Assembly (NCBI GenBank): GCA_000619965.1
Contig: JHVD01000013.1
Span: 1 to 64,000 of the forward strand
DNA from: Propionibacteriaceae bacterium P6A17
Lineage (GTDB): Bacteria > Actinomycetota > Actinomycetes > Propionibacteriales > Propionibacteriaceae
DNA length: 64,000 nucleotides
Reading direction: 5' to 3'
Part shown: positions 43,287 to 55,350 of the stretch, in pieces
Layout of the letters: each line of letters starts with the position of its first letter
How positions within the stretch are numbered: position 1 is the first letter of the stretch
Program-made: the position numbers and the translations under genes
Notes under the pieces: model-generated
What the model was told of the DNA's origin: nothing
The model's database searches: none
Seen by the model: only the letters and a program-made list of their open reading frames with translations

Positions 43287-44981
43287 ATGACGATTCCCAG
43301 CGACATTGACATCGCCCAGGCGGCGACGCTGCTGCCGATCGGCGAGGTCGGCGCCAAGCTTGGCATCCCGGCCGACGAGCTCGTCCCCTTCGGGCACGAC
43401 AAGGCGAAGATCCAGCTCAAGGCCGCCCAGCGGTATGCACGCCTCGGCGAGGACCTGGCCACCGCCGGCAAGCTGATCCTCGTCACCGCCATCTCCCCGA
43501 CGCCCGCGGGCGAGGGCAAGACGACGACGAGCGTGGGCCTGACCGACGGCCTCAACAGGCTGGGCCACAAGGCCATCGCCTGCCTGCGCGAGCCGTCGAT
43601 GGGGCCCGTGTTCGGCATGAAGGGAGGCGCGGCGGGCGGCGGCTACGCGCAGGTGGTGCCGATGGAGGACATCAACCTCCACTTCACCGGCGACATGGCC
43701 GCGCTCACCCAGGCCCACAACCTCCTCGCCGCGCTCATCGACAACCACCTCCACCACGGCAACCAGATTGGCCTCGAGACGCGCAGCATCGTCTGGCGCC
43801 GCGTCCTCGACCTCAACGACCGTGCCCTGCGCGACACCGTCATCGGCCTCGGCGGCACGGGCAATGGCGTCCCCCGCGAGACCGGCTTCGACATCACCGT
43901 CGCCTCCGAGCTCATGGCCATCCTCTGCCTGTCCGACTCCATCGCCGACCTCAAGCGGCGCATCGGCGACATCGTCGTCGGCCGCAACGCCGCCAAGGAG
44001 CCCGTCCACGTCCGCGACCTCGGGTTCGAGGGTGCCGTCACGACGGTCCTGCGCGACGCGCTCTCGCCCAACCTCGTGCAGACCCTCGAACACTCGCCGG
44101 CATTCGTCCACGGCGGGCCCTTCGCCAACATCGCCCACGGCTGCTCGTCGGTGATCGCGACGAAGGCGGCGCTCGGCCTGGCCGACTACGTCGTCACCGA
44201 GGCGGGGTTTGGCGCCGACCTCGGCGCGGAGAAGTTCTTCGACATCAAGTGCCGCAAGGCCGGGCTGCAGCCGTGGGCGACGGTCGTCGTCGCCACCGTG
44301 CGCGCCCTCAAGTACCACGGCGGCGTCGAGCGCGAGGACCTCGAGGACCAGAACCTGGGCGCGGTGCGCGCCGGCATGGCCAACATCAACAAGCACCTCG
44401 ACAACCTCGTCGAACAGTTCGGGCAGCGGGTCGTCGTCGCCATCAACCGCTTCCCCTCGGACACCGACGCCGAGATCGAGGTCATCCGGACGCAGCTCGC
44501 CGAGCGCGGCATCGCGGCCGTCGAGGCCACGCACTTCGTCGACGGCGGTGCCGGCGCCGAGGATCTGGCGAGGGCCGTCGTCGAGCTGACGCAGGAGCCC
44601 CCGACGGAGCTGAGGCACCCCTACGAGCTGCGGTCGCCGCTGGTCGACAAGATCCGCGCCGTCGCGAAGAAGATCTACGGCGCCGGACGGGTCACGTACA
44701 CCACCGGCGCCCGCAATCGCCTGCGCGCCTACCAGCACGACGGCTTCGGCAACCTGCCCGTGTGCATCGCCAAGACGCAGTACTCCTTCTCCACGGACGC
44801 GAAGCTGCGCGGCGCCCCCGAGGGGCACGAGTTGGAGGTGCGCGAGGTGAGGCTGTCGGCGGGAGCGGGCTTCGTCGTGGTCATCTGCGGGGCCATCATG
44901 ACGATGCCGGGCCTGCCGAGCGAGCCCGCAGCGCTCCACATCGACGTCGACGACGAGGGGCGCGTCCGAGGGCTGTCCTGA
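43287..44981 (+). CDS. fhs: Formate-tetrahydrofolate ligase
   Basis: The 564-residue protein starts at ATG 43287 with GGAGAAACG before it; the upstream in-frame extension covers the inverted repeat and is rejected. It has the P-loop [38 protein letters not shown], and the expected total length. It makes 10-formyl-THF from formate, THF and ATP in one-carbon metabolism. A single gene, not visibly in an operon. Confidence 0.97.
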   Translation: MTIPSDIDIAQAATLLPIGEVGAKLGIPADELVPFGHDKAKIQLKAAQRYARLGEDLATAGKLILVTAISPTPAGEGKTTTSVGLTDGLNRLGHKAIACLREPSMGPVFGMKGGAAGGGYAQVVPMEDINLHFTGDMAALTQAHNLLAALIDNHLHHGNQIGLETRSIVWRRVLDLNDRALRDTVIGLGGTGNGVPRETGFDITVASELMAILCLSDSIADLKRRIGDIVVGRNAAKEPVHVRDLGFEGAVTTVLRDALSPNLVQTLEHSPAFVHGGPFANIAHGCSSVIATKAALGLADYVVTEAGFGADLGAEKFFDIKCRKAGLQPWATVVVATVRALKYHGGVEREDLEDQNLGAVRAGMANINKHLDNLVEQFGQRVVVAINRFPSDTDAEIEVIRTQLAERGIAAVEATHFVDGGAGAEDLARAVVELTQEPPTELRHPYELRSPLVDKIRAVAKKIYGAGRVTYTTGARNRLRAYQHDGFGNLPVCIAKTQYSFSTDAKLRGAPEGHELEVREVRLSAGAGFVVVICGAIMTMPGLPSEPAALHIDVDDEGRVRGLS

Positions 44982-45017
44982 GCAGCCCCGACGAGCACCC
45001 TCGGCTGATCGCGCGGC

Positions 45018-45431
45018 TCAGTCGCGCTGCTCGACCCTGCCTTCCAGCACCCATTGGAGGAACTCCCGAAGGGTGCCGGTCTCGCCGTCGCGGCCACCAC
45101 GCCCGACGACGAGCTGCGGCTGATCGCCGGGCAGCGTGACACCACGCAACCGCGCACCCCACCCACCGGCGACGACGAGCGAGTGGTAGCCGCCGTCGGT
45201 GTCGATCGCCACCGAGTGATTCTGGCGCAGGTACCATCCGCGCTTGTCGGTGCGCACTTTGTGGCCGTCGAACGTCGTCGCCCGCAGCGGCACCGGCTCG
45301 ATGCCCCGACGGTGCGCCTCGGCGACGAACCAGTCGATGAGCGCCTGCGCCTCCTTCGCCTCGCCTCGAGCGTGCTGTTCGGCGAGCTCGAGCCGGATCC
45401 GGGCTGCCTCGGCGCGGTCGTGGTCACTCAT
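45018..45431 (-). CDS. Uncharacterised 137-residue protein
   Basis: The protein has a helical N-terminal half (RAEAARIRLELAEQHARGEA, then LIDWFVAEAHRRGIEPVPLR) and a beta-rich C-terminal half (GWYLRQNHSVAIDTDGGYHS, then RLRGVTLPGDQPQLVVGRGG). It is soluble and I do not recognise it. The ATG is at 45431. It is convergent with fhs (36 bases apart) and lies just downstream of the MDR gene on the same strand. Confidence 0.7.
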   Translation of the reverse strand: MSDHDRAEAARIRLELAEQHARGEAKEAQALIDWFVAEAHRRGIEPVPLRATTFDGHKVRTDKRGWYLRQNHSVAIDTDGGYHSLVVAGGWGARLRGVTLPGDQPQLVVGRGGRDGETGTLREFLQWVLEGRVEQRD

Positions 45432-45459
45432 GGCGACAGGCTAGCGCGCGCTTGACCCC

Positions 45460-46431
45460 TCAGCCCCGTACGTCGAGGATGAGCTTGCCGCGCGTGTGCC
45501 CGTGTTCGAGCTGTCGGTGGGCGCGCTGCACCTCGTCGAGGGGGATGACCTCACTCACCTCCAACGGCAGGCTGCCGTCGACGAAGGCCCTTGCCAGCCT
45601 GTCGAGCGCCGCACGTGTGGGCTCGATGCCGGGGATGGCCGCCTCGATGCCGCGCTCGCGGGCGGGGGTGAGGTCGGCGAGCGTGGGCAGCGCGACGATC
45701 CGGCCTCCGTCGGCGACGTGGTCGAGGCTCGGCAGGAACGTCTCGAAGTAGTGCGTGTCGATGACGACGTCCACCCCTCGGCCCTCGGTGGCCTCGTCGA
45801 TGGCCTCCCGCCAGTCGACCCCGTCGTAGGGGATTGCGGTGGCTCCGAGCTGGCGGATGCGGTCGGCGTTCTGGGCGCGGCCGGTGGCCCACACGTGCCC
45901 GGCGCCGCGGGCGAGCGCCATCGGGATCAGCACCTGCCCGACGCCCCCGGAACCGCCGTGGACGAGGACGGTCTCGCCGGGCGCGAGCCGTGCCCGATCG
46001 AGCGCATTCATCGCGGTGAGCCCCACCAGCGCGAGCCCCGCCCAGTGGGTGAGGTCCTGCACGTCGGCGTCGTCGGGCAGCGGCGCGACGGTGTCCGCCC
46101 GGATCGTGAGGCGCTCGGCGTAGCATCCGCGGGCATCGGAGTGGTCGCGGATGCCGAACACCCAGCCGCCCTCCTCCAGGCCGAGCCCGGGCAGGTCGAC
46201 GCCGGGGCCGGCCGCCACGAGTTGCCCGGCGAACTCGCGCCCGAGCGAACTGGGCAACGTCATCTTGCGACACATGCCCGACGAGCCGTCGCGCATCTTG
46301 TAGTCGATGGGGTTGAGCCCCGCGAAGTGCACGTCGACGAGCACCTCGCCCGCCGCGGGCTGGGGCTCCGGGACCTCCTCGACCCGCATCGCCGCAGGGC
46401 CGCCGAACTCGTGGATCATCACCTGTCGCAT
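45460..46431 (-). CDS. Quinone oxidoreductase-like MDR protein (zinc-free)
   Basis: The 323-residue protein is a medium-chain dehydrogenase/reductase: a GroES-like N-terminal domain (GEVLVDVHFAGLNPIDYKMR) and a Rossmann domain with VLVHGGSGGVGQVLIPMALA and VWATGRAQNADRI. The Cys ligands of zinc-dependent alcohol dehydrogenases are absent, so it should reduce quinones or enones with NADPH. The end ERAHRQLEHGHTRGKLILDV-like is typical of the family. The ATG is 46431. Confidence 0.88.
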   Translation of the reverse strand: MRQVMIHEFGGPAAMRVEEVPEPQPAAGEVLVDVHFAGLNPIDYKMRDGSSGMCRKMTLPSSLGREFAGQLVAAGPGVDLPGLGLEEGGWVFGIRDHSDARGCYAERLTIRADTVAPLPDDADVQDLTHWAGLALVGLTAMNALDRARLAPGETVLVHGGSGGVGQVLIPMALARGAGHVWATGRAQNADRIRQLGATAIPYDGVDWREAIDEATEGRGVDVVIDTHYFETFLPSLDHVADGGRIVALPTLADLTPARERGIEAAIPGIEPTRAALDRLARAFVDGSLPLEVSEVIPLDEVQRAHRQLEHGHTRGKLILDVRG

Positions 46432-46540
46432 GCCTCATTGTGCCCCGGATCGTCGATCCGCGACGGTTTCCACGCGCAACTGCGCACCCGGCTTCGGGAT
46501 TGGTAGGGCCAAAGGGGGTTTTGCGTCCTACGATGATCGT

Positions 46541-48127
46541 GTGGTTGAGATCCTGGCCGGCACGCCGCTGTTGACGCTGTTCCTCGCCGTTGCGCTCGGC
46601 ACCCTCGCGGGCGCCATCCCGTTCGGTCCCTTGCGCTTCGGCGCCTCCGGCGCGCTGTTCGTCGGCCTGGCCATCGGGGCGCTCGACCCCCGCCTCGGCG
46701 AGGGATTCGGGCTGCTCCAGACCCTCGGGCTCGCCCTGTTCGTCTACACCATCGGGCTCGCCGCCGGCTCCTCCTTCTTCCGCGACCTCAAGAAGCAGGC
46801 GCCGCTCATGCTCGGCGCGGTCGTGCTGCTCGCGGGCTACGCCGGCGCCGTGATCGTCGCCGACAAGGTGTTTGGCATCTCCGGGCCGATGGGCGCCGGA
46901 CTCTTCGCCGGCTCCCTGACCGCCACCCCCGCCCTCGCCGCAGCGCAGGCCGCGGCAGACGGGTCGACGGAACCCGCCGTCGGCTACGCCATCACCTACC
47001 CCGTGGGCGTGATCGTCACGATGATCGTCGTCACGCTCGTGGCGCGCGTGAAACTGCCCGCCCGCAACGACCCCGACAATGCCGCCGGCTCCCGACTCGT
47101 CGCCATCACCGTCGAACTCGACCGCGACGTCGCGGTCCGCGACGTCCCCGGTATCGCCGAGGTGGCGGGCAAGGCCGGCGGCGAAGTGCGCATCTCCTAC
47201 CTGCTCCGCGGCGACGAGATGACCGTCGCGAGGCCGGACCAGGAGCTGCACCGCGGCGACCGGGTGGTGCTCGTCGGGACCCCCGCCGGCGTCCACCGGG
47301 CCGCCACCGACATCGGGCACGAGGTGCCGGAGCACCTGCTGCACGACCGCCGCGCCGTCGACTTCCGCCACTACGTCGTCTCCAAACCCAGCACCGCCGG
47401 CCGCACCGTCGCGGAGCTGCAGATCCCGTCGCGCTTCGACGGCATCATCACCCGAGTGCGCCGCGGCGACACGGAGATGCTCGCCCACGCCGAGATGCGG
47501 CTCCAGCTCGGCGACCGGGTGCTGGCAGTGGCGCCGTCCGAGCGCCTCGACGAGCTCACTGGCGTCTTCGGCGACTCGGAGCGCAAGGTGACGGAGGTGG
47601 ACTTCTTCTCCATGGGCCTCGGCATTGCGCTCGGCGTCGCGGTCGGGGTGCTGTCGATCCCCCTCGGTGAAGGCGCGCTGGCCCTGGGCAGCGCGGCGGG
47701 GCCGCTGGTCGTCGGGCTCATCCTCGGCGCCCTCGACCGCACCGGGCCGCTCGTGTGGACCATCCCGAACGCCGCCAACCTCACCATCCGCCAGCTCGGC
47801 CTCGTCGTCTTCCTCGCCGCCGTCGGCCTCTCCAGCGGCCAAGCGTTCGCGTCGACGGCCTTCTCCCTGCAAGGCGTGAAGGTGGGGCTCGTGGCGGCGG
47901 TGCTGCTCGTCGCCCTGCTCGGGATGTTCTGGGTGCTCGGCCGGCTCATCGGACACTCGACGGCGCGCGTCGCCGGCGCGATGGCCGGCCTCATCGGGCA
48001 GCCGGCGATCCTCAGCCACGTCAACACCATCATCGACGACGACCGCACCGAGGCCGGCTACTCGGCGCTGTTCGCGCTGGGCATCGTCGCGAAGATCGTG
48101 CTCGTGCAGTTCGTCGTCGGAGCCTGA
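46541..48127 (+). CDS. AAE-family (aspartate:alanine exchanger-like) transporter
   Basis: The GTG at 46541 gives 528 residues. Two membrane halves of the YidE/YbjL type (first: [20 protein letters not shown] through [14 protein letters not shown]; second: [20 protein letters not shown] through the end) flank two RCK_C domains in the middle, for example [15 protein letters not shown] and [16 protein letters not shown]. Repeated motifs in the two halves include [14 protein letters not shown] and [14 protein letters not shown]. Substrate is probably a carboxylate or amino acid. It lies 86 bases upstream of class I fumarase, which suggests a C4-dicarboxylate. Confidence 0.87.
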   Translation: MVEILAGTPLLTLFLAVALGTLAGAIPFGPLRFGASGALFVGLAIGALDPRLGEGFGLLQTLGLALFVYTIGLAAGSSFFRDLKKQAPLMLGAVVLLAGYAGAVIVADKVFGISGPMGAGLFAGSLTATPALAAAQAAADGSTEPAVGYAITYPVGVIVTMIVVTLVARVKLPARNDPDNAAGSRLVAITVELDRDVAVRDVPGIAEVAGKAGGEVRISYLLRGDEMTVARPDQELHRGDRVVLVGTPAGVHRAATDIGHEVPEHLLHDRRAVDFRHYVVSKPSTAGRTVAELQIPSRFDGIITRVRRGDTEMLAHAEMRLQLGDRVLAVAPSERLDELTGVFGDSERKVTEVDFFSMGLGIALGVAVGVLSIPLGEGALALGSAAGPLVVGLILGALDRTGPLVWTIPNAANLTIRQLGLVVFLAAVGLSSGQAFASTAFSLQGVKVGLVAAVLLVALLGMFWVLGRLIGHSTARVAGAMAGLIGQPAILSHVNTIIDDDRTEAGYSALFALGIVAKIVLVQFVVGA

Positions 48128-48213
48128 CCAGCACCGCGGGAGACGCACCCCAGCCCAGCGGACGCGGATGTTGCGTGGAAAGATGGGGGCATAGCAGTTG
48201 GAAGGATCACTCA

Positions 48214-49911
<1,698 letters not shown>

Positions 49912-49928
49912 TCGACGCCAGCACGCTG

Positions 49929-49975
49929 GCCTACCGAGGGGTCGGGGCTTCCCGGCCCCTCGTGGTGTCTGTGGG
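49929..49975 (+). repeat. 47-bp direct repeat, left copy (terminator-like hairpin)
   Basis: The 47 bases are identical to 60475-60521 in the same orientation. The core GAGGGGTCGGG-GCTT-CCCGGCCCCTC forms an 11-pair stem with one T-G pair and a 4-base loop. It begins 17 bases after the fumarase stop, as a terminator would. The remainder of 49912-50094 has no gene. Confidence 0.9.
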
Positions 49976-50094
49976 CGAGCTTCATCCACTGTCTGGGGAG
50001 CTCTCGCGAGCGGGTTGGGGCGCGCGAGTGAGCTCGAAGTGCTGATCCTCGAGTGATGACGATCCCCGTGGGTCGAACTGCGACCCGGCCTCAG

Positions 50095-51129
50095 TCAGTC
50101 GCGACGCGGTGGTGCGGTTGAGGAACGCACGACGAGACTGGTGGCGATCTCGATGTGCTGTGAGCTTGGCGGCTCTCCTCGGGCCATGCCCAGCACCGTG
50201 GCCATTGCGTGGGCACCCATGTCCGCGAGCGGCTGCCGGACCACAGTGAGCGGGGGAGTGGCAAGGGCGGCGAGCGCGGTATCGTCATAGCCGACGATGC
50301 TGAGGTCGTCGGGCACGGTCAGCCCCGCCTCCCGTGCTGCTTGGAGGACGCCCATTGCCTGGGCATCGCTTCCAGTGGCGATTGCGGTGGGGCGATGCTC
50401 ACTCCGTAGCCAACCCGCGGCGACGGTGTCGGCCGCTGCCGCGTCGAAAGCGACATGCTCGACACGGGCGGCCTGAGGGTCCTTCCCAGCCTGCGCCCAT
50501 GCGGACAGCAACCCATCGAGGCGTGCCATCGCGCTCAGCGACTTGGCGGGTCCGCTGATGATGCCGATGCGCTCGTGCCCGAGGCTGATGAGGTGTTCAG
50601 CCACGCTGCGTCCCCCCATCCAGTTGGTGGAGCCGATCGACGTGACGTCCGGATGTGACGACTCGAGTGGATCCACGACGACCATCGGGAGTCGGGCGCG
50701 AATCAGCTTGGCATAGTCCTGCTTGCTCACGCCTGAGGTTAGGACTATTGCGCCCGAACGGCCGCGGGACAGCAGTCTCTGGGTCAGCAATGTCTCGGTG
50801 TCCGGCCCATCCCCTTGGTGTGTGCGCTCCACAACCACATCAACGTCGAGTTCCTCGGCGGCGAGCACTGCGCCTCGGAGTACCTCCATTGCGTAGGGCG
50901 AGTTGATCACGTCGGCCAGGAACGCGACCGACTGCCGTCCCTGCTCCTGCTTGCGAGTGCGCCCCGAGTACTGGAGACCTCGGATGGCTTCCTCAACTTT
51001 CGCCCGGGTTTCGAGAGCAACGTCGGGCCGGCCATTGACGACTTTCGAGGCGGTCGCCAGGGACACTCCGGCAGCGCGGGCGACTTCCGCGAGGGTGGTC
51101 CGGGGCTTCCCCGTGTCGGGTGAGGTCAC
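50095..51129 (-). CDS. LacI-family transcriptional regulator of the sugar island
   Basis: The GTG at 51129, nine bases after AAGGAG, gives 344 residues; an in-frame ATG 36 bases upstream has no such site. The N-terminal helix-turn-helix TTLAEVARAAGVSLATASKV is followed by the hinge helix and a periplasmic-binding-like sugar domain ([37 protein letters not shown]). It is divergent from the transport genes and probably represses them, binding the repeat at 51246-51270. Confidence 0.92.
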   Translation of the reverse strand: MTSPDTGKPRTTLAEVARAAGVSLATASKVVNGRPDVALETRAKVEEAIRGLQYSGRTRKQEQGRQSVAFLADVINSPYAMEVLRGAVLAAEELDVDVVVERTHQGDGPDTETLLTQRLLSRGRSGAIVLTSGVSKQDYAKLIRARLPMVVVDPLESSHPDVTSIGSTNWMGGRSVAEHLISLGHERIGIISGPAKSLSAMARLDGLLSAWAQAGKDPQAARVEHVAFDAAAADTVAAGWLRSEHRPTAIATGSDAQAMGVLQAAREAGLTVPDDLSIVGYDDTALAALATPPLTVVRQPLADMGAHAMATVLGMARGEPPSSQHIEIATSLVVRSSTAPPRRD

Positions 51130-51206
51130 TGTTTGCCGCTCCTTGCTCGGTGATCCTCCGAGCATAGTTGCCGCCGGTCCAGGGTGTTGAATTCTCGGCC
51201 CCCCCC

Positions 51207-51270
51207 TTGTGCGCCCCGGGAGCGGGTGCTAGCGTGAAGCCACGGAAGTTTCAGAAGAGGTTCGAAACTT
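51207..51270 (+). promoter_or_regulatory. Promoter and inverted-repeat operator of the sugar operon
   Basis: TTGTGC (51207-51212) and TAGCGT (51230-51235) are 17 bases apart, a good actinobacterial promoter. Directly downstream AAGTTTC (51246-51252) and GAAACTT (51264-51270) form perfect 7-base arms with 11 bases between, overlapping the likely transcription start. This is the expected place for a LacI-type repressor site. A ribosome binding site AAAGGAG follows at about 51277. Confidence 0.6.
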
Positions 51271-51287
51271 TAGATAAAGGAGACTCA

Positions 51288-52610
51288 ATGCTGAGGATCA
51301 AGAAGTCGGCGGCGTTGGCGAGTGGTGTTGCCTTGGCCGTGCTGATGGCAGGCTGCGCGACCGGGGCTCAGCCCGGCGACGGACAGTCAGGTGGAGGAAG
51401 CGGGTTCGCTGCGAGCGCCTGGGCGGTGCAGAGCTCGCAGTCGGAGTCATTCGAGAACGCGGTGGCGCGCTGGAACGAGGAACATCCCACCGAAAAGATC
51501 GACCTGCAGGTGATGCCGGACAACGGGTACAAGGACAAGGTGCGCGTGGCGCTTGGCGCAGGTGAGGCCCCAACGCTCATCTACGGCTGGGGCGGAGGCG
51601 GACTGCGAGACTATGTCGAGCAGGACCTCGTGGTCTCGATCAGCGAGCTCGCCAAGGCAGAGCATCCCGAGGTCATCGATCGCTACCTGCCCGCTGCATT
51701 GGGTGCCGCGACCATCGACGGAGACGTGTACGGAGTGCCGGTGAGCAACATGCAGCCGGTGACGTTCCTCGTCAACAAGGACGTCATGGCCGAACTTGGC
51801 GTCGAGCCCTTCGAGACTTGGTCCGAGCTGATGTCCTTCGTGGACAAGGCCAACGCTGCAGGCATCGCGCCGTTCGCGCTCGCTGGTCAGAGCAAGTGGC
51901 CCGAATTGCCGTGGCTTGCCTACCTCATCGACCGTATCGGTGGCCCCGAGGTCTTCCAGCGCATCGAAAACAACGAAGCGGGTTCCTGGAGTGACCCTGC
52001 GGTAATCGAGGCCGCGACGAAGATTCAGGAGCTGGTCAAGGCCGGTGGCTTCGTAAAGGACTACGCTGCCATCTCCTACGAGAGCGGTGCGGCCGATGCG
52101 CTCGTCTACACGGGCAAGGCGGCTGGCATCCTGATGCTCAGCAACGCCTACTCGAACATCGGGAAGGCCGCGCCGGAGTTCGTGGAAGCCGGCAAGCTCG
52201 GATACTTCCCCTTCCCCGCCGTAGAGGGTGGCGCGGGCGATCCCGCCAACATCACCGGCAACCCCGCAAACCTGTGGTCGATCACGACCGCCTCGAAGGA
52301 CTCCGAGAAGGACGTGGCGTTGCGCTTCCTGGACGAGCAGGTGATGAATGACGAGTACCAGCAGGAGATCCTGGGACGTGCAGCCGTTCCCGGTGTGAAG
52401 GCGGCGGGCGAGAAGATCAGCCAGTCCGGTGATCAGTTTGCCCAGTACATCTTCGACACCGTCGAGAAGGCACCGTACTTCCAGCTGTCGCTCGATCAAG
52501 CGCTTGCTCCGGAGCAGGGCCAGGCGCTGAACACCGCTCTGGACAGGCTCTTCCTGCTGGAGATCACCCCGCAGGAGTTTGTCGACACGATGAACGCCAC
52601 GATCAAGTGA
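51288..52610 (+). CDS. ABC sugar-binding lipoprotein
   Basis: The 440-residue protein is a family 1 extracellular solute-binding protein with a lipoprotein signal (SAALASGVALAVLMAGC, lipobox LMAGC). Family features include WNEEHPTEKIDLQVMP, TLIYGWGGGGLRDYVEQDLV, GVPVSNMQPVTFLVNKDVM and WSITTASKDSEKDVALRFL. The ligand is probably an oligosaccharide or glycoside. Its stop overlaps the next start by 4 bases. Confidence 0.93.
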   Translation: MLRIKKSAALASGVALAVLMAGCATGAQPGDGQSGGGSGFAASAWAVQSSQSESFENAVARWNEEHPTEKIDLQVMPDNGYKDKVRVALGAGEAPTLIYGWGGGGLRDYVEQDLVVSISELAKAEHPEVIDRYLPAALGAATIDGDVYGVPVSNMQPVTFLVNKDVMAELGVEPFETWSELMSFVDKANAAGIAPFALAGQSKWPELPWLAYLIDRIGGPEVFQRIENNEAGSWSDPAVIEAATKIQELVKAGGFVKDYAAISYESGAADALVYTGKAAGILMLSNAYSNIGKAAPEFVEAGKLGYFPFPAVEGGAGDPANITGNPANLWSITTASKDSEKDVALRFLDEQVMNDEYQQEILGRAAVPGVKAAGEKISQSGDQFAQYIFDTVEKAPYFQLSLDQALAPEQGQALNTALDRLFLLEITPQEFVDTMNATIK

Positions 52611-53527
52611 CTGAGACGACGATGACCACCAGCGACACCACCCGAGTGCGAGGTCGACGCAGGGTCGGCCCGAGCCTCTGGCTCATTGCACCTGCGGCAC
52701 TGCTCTTCGTGACCTTCGCGATCGTTCCTCTTGCGGGAGCCGTGGGGCTGTCCTTAACCGACTGGAATGGGCTTGGTACGCCGGCCTGGGCAGGATTCGA
52801 GAACTGGGCCGCTGTGTTGAGTGACCCAATCACGGGCCAGACGATCGTGCTCAGTCTCAAGGTGATGGTCCTGTCCTGGCTCTTCCAGACGCCGCTCAGC
52901 CTCCTGCTTGGAGTCTGGGTGGCCAAGGAGGGTCGTGCGAGAGCGCTGGTGGCCATCGTCTACTTTCTTCCCCTGCTGCTCTCCTCGGCAGCCGTGGGCC
53001 TGACCTACAAGAACCTGTTGGACCCCAACTTCGGCTTGACCGCGTCGTCGGCGCTTGGTCCCCTCAACCACAACTGGCTGGGAGACCCGCGGACAGTGCT
53101 CGTCGTCGTGGTGGCCATCATCGCCTGGCACTTCGTACCGCTGCACACGCTCCTCTACCAGGCTGGGGTTCGGCAGATCCCGAAGGTGCTCTACGAAGCC
53201 GCGGCCGCCGATGGCGCCGGAGCCTTGCGCACGTTCTTCTCCATCACCCTTCCCCAGTTGAAGTACACCATCGTGACGTCGTCGACGCTGATGCTCGTCG
53301 GCTCGCTGACCTACTTCGACCTCATCTTCGTGTTGACGGCAGGCGGCCCCGGATACGCGACGCGGATTCTCCCGCTGCACATGTACCTCACCGGCTTCCA
53401 AGCGGCGGACATGGGCAAGGCAAGCGCGATCGCCACGGTGCTCGCGCTGATGGGACTCACGCTGTCCTTGGCCCTGACCAAGCTCAGCGGCTTCACGAAG
53501 ATGCAGAGCCAGCAGACGGGACTGTGA
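52607..53527 (+). CDS. ABC sugar permease, MalF type
   Basis: The GTG at 52607 overlaps the lipoprotein gene stop. The 306-residue protein has six membrane helices (first: LWLIAPAALLFVTFAIVPLA) and the EAA loop YEAAAADGAGALRTFFSITL, which docks the ATPase. No ATPase gene lies in the cluster, so a shared MsmK/UgpC-like ATPase encoded elsewhere must serve it, as is common in actinobacteria. Confidence 0.92.
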   Translation: MTETTMTTSDTTRVRGRRRVGPSLWLIAPAALLFVTFAIVPLAGAVGLSLTDWNGLGTPAWAGFENWAAVLSDPITGQTIVLSLKVMVLSWLFQTPLSLLLGVWVAKEGRARALVAIVYFLPLLLSSAAVGLTYKNLLDPNFGLTASSALGPLNHNWLGDPRTVLVVVVAIIAWHFVPLHTLLYQAGVRQIPKVLYEAAAADGAGALRTFFSITLPQLKYTIVTSSTLMLVGSLTYFDLIFVLTAGGPGYATRILPLHMYLTGFQAADMGKASAIATVLALMGLTLSLALTKLSGFTKMQSQQTGL

Positions 53528-53528
53528 C

Positions 53529-54374
53529 ATGGCCAACTCCAATCGAAAGCGCCTTCGTTCTCTGATTTCCGGTGCCCCGAGCTGGCTTGGCGCGCTGGTG
53601 TGGCTCGTGGTCGTCGTAGTGCCCATCTACTGGGTGGTCGTGACGAGCGTCCGCAGCCAGGCCAACTTCTTCGTCGAGTCCCCGTTGTCGCTGCCGAGCG
53701 ATCCCCAGTTCGGAAACTACGCGTTGGTCTTCGAGATGGGTTTCCCCCGGTACTTCATCAACTCGACCATCGTGACGGTTGTTGCGGTGGCGCTGACGCT
53801 GTTCGTATCCCTGCTCGCCGCATACACCATCGTTCGCAACGACACACCCCTCGCGCGTCGCTCTCTGAACGTTTTCCTCCTCGGGCTGGCGATCCCCGTT
53901 CAAGCTGCGATCATCCCGATCTTCTACATGATCACGCGTATGCGGCTCTACGACAGTCTGTTGGCGATCATCCTTCCGTCGGCTGCATTCGCAATCCCCA
54001 TCACGATCATCATCTTCACCAACTTCCTCCGAGATATCCCTGCAGAGCTGTTCGAGTCCATGCGCCTTGACGGTGCAGGCGAGGCGAGGATCCTGTGGAA
54101 GCTCGTGTTGCCGCTCAGCGTGCCAGCGATCAGCACCACTGCCATCTACAACGGCGTCAATGTGTGGAACAACTTCCTGTTCCCCTTGGTGCTGACGCAG
54201 TCTCCAGAGACTCGGGTCCTGCCGTTGGCGTTGTGGACATTCCAAGGAGAGCTCACGATCAACGTGCCAGCGATGATGGCCGCCATCGTACTCTCCGCCA
54301 TCCCCCCTCTAACCCTCTACATCGTGGGCCGCCGCCACCTGATCGCCGGCATGACCGCCGGCTTCGGCAAGTGA
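53529..54374 (+). CDS. ABC sugar permease, MalG type
   Basis: The 281-residue protein begins at ATG 53529, one base after the previous stop. It has six helices (first: WLGALVWLVVVVVPIYWVVV) and the EAA motif ESMRLDGAGEARILWKLVLP. It forms the heterodimeric channel with the MalF-type subunit. Confidence 0.92.
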   Translation: MANSNRKRLRSLISGAPSWLGALVWLVVVVVPIYWVVVTSVRSQANFFVESPLSLPSDPQFGNYALVFEMGFPRYFINSTIVTVVAVALTLFVSLLAAYTIVRNDTPLARRSLNVFLLGLAIPVQAAIIPIFYMITRMRLYDSLLAIILPSAAFAIPITIIIFTNFLRDIPAELFESMRLDGAGEARILWKLVLPLSVPAISTTAIYNGVNVWNNFLFPLVLTQSPETRVLPLALWTFQGELTINVPAMMAAIVLSAIPPLTLYIVGRRHLIAGMTAGFGK

Positions 54375-54396
54375 CCCCAAGGAAAGTGACCGACAC

Positions 54397-55350
54397 ATGC
54401 AACCCTCACCCGAATCACGCGCTGGACGGTGGCCCATCGCAGCCGCGATGCTGCCCTTCAAGCCCTCCCAAGACGCTGATGCCGCCCATTGGCGGTGGCA
54501 GCTCGACCAGGTCGCCTTCGAGGGCTTCGATCTGATCGACCTCACCGACAACTGGGTCAAGATCGGTGACCTGTCTGCACAGCGTCTCGAAGAGTTGGAC
54601 GCGACGATCGAGGCCGCCGGTCTGCGGGTGCTCGCCACTTCGGCGATTCGCTGCAGCCCCATCGACCCTGAGCGCGGTGAAGAGAACCTCGCGTACCTTC
54701 ACCGGACCATCGATGCAGCCCACGCTCTGGGCATTGAAATGGTCTCACTCGGACTCCACCGTCCGCTGCTGCCCTCGCAGGCCGAGGCCCTCTGGTTCTG
54801 GACTCAGCCCGGTCCTGTGGATTCGCGCTCCCCGGAGAATTGGCAGCTGGCCGTCGACCGCATCCGCGAGCTGGCCGAGCACGCGGCGGGGCTCGATATC
54901 CAGCTATCCCTCGAGATGTACGAGGACACGCTTGTCGGGACTGCTGACGAGGCCGTCGAGCTTGTGCAACGCATCGATCGTCCCAACGTCGGCCTCAACC
55001 CCGACCTGGGCAACCTGTTCCGGCTGCACCGTGACATCGAGCCGTTCCTCGTCTCGGTTGCCAAGTGCATGCCCCACGCCAACTACTGGCACGTCAAGAA
55101 CTACTCGCGTGACGAGGATGCCGACGGACACGTTGTCGCCCTTCCTGCTCCGATGTACATGGGCACGGCCAACTACAGGGAGGCGATCCAGATTGCTATC
55201 GAGGCGGGGTTCACTGGCGGCTTCTGTGTCGAGCACTACGGCGGTGACGGACTGAGCGTCTGTGCGCTCAACCGCGACTACATCCGGCGCATGCTGGCCG
55301 TTGCGCTCAACGAGATGCGCCCGGCGATGCAGGAAGGGGTGCGGTCATGA
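54397..55350 (+). CDS. Xylose isomerase-like TIM barrel (sugar phosphate isomerase/epimerase)
   Basis: The 317-residue protein has the AP-endonuclease-2/xylose isomerase-like barrel. Likely metal ligands are visible in order: Glu in LSLEMYEDT, Asp in LNPDLGNL, His in NYWHVKNY and Glu in FCVEHYGGD. FEGFDLIDLTDNWVKIGDL is near the N-terminus. It may isomerise a ketose/aldose or 2-oxo acid sugar, as hydroxypyruvate-isomerase-like OtnI does. The start has AAGGAAAGTGAC before it, and the end overlaps the next gene by 4 bases. Confidence 0.85.
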   Translation: MQPSPESRAGRWPIAAAMLPFKPSQDADAAHWRWQLDQVAFEGFDLIDLTDNWVKIGDLSAQRLEELDATIEAAGLRVLATSAIRCSPIDPERGEENLAYLHRTIDAAHALGIEMVSLGLHRPLLPSQAEALWFWTQPGPVDSRSPENWQLAVDRIRELAEHAAGLDIQLSLEMYEDTLVGTADEAVELVQRIDRPNVGLNPDLGNLFRLHRDIEPFLVSVAKCMPHANYWHVKNYSRDEDADGHVVALPAPMYMGTANYREAIQIAIEAGFTGGFCVEHYGGDGLSVCALNRDYIRRMLAVALNEMRPAMQEGVRS

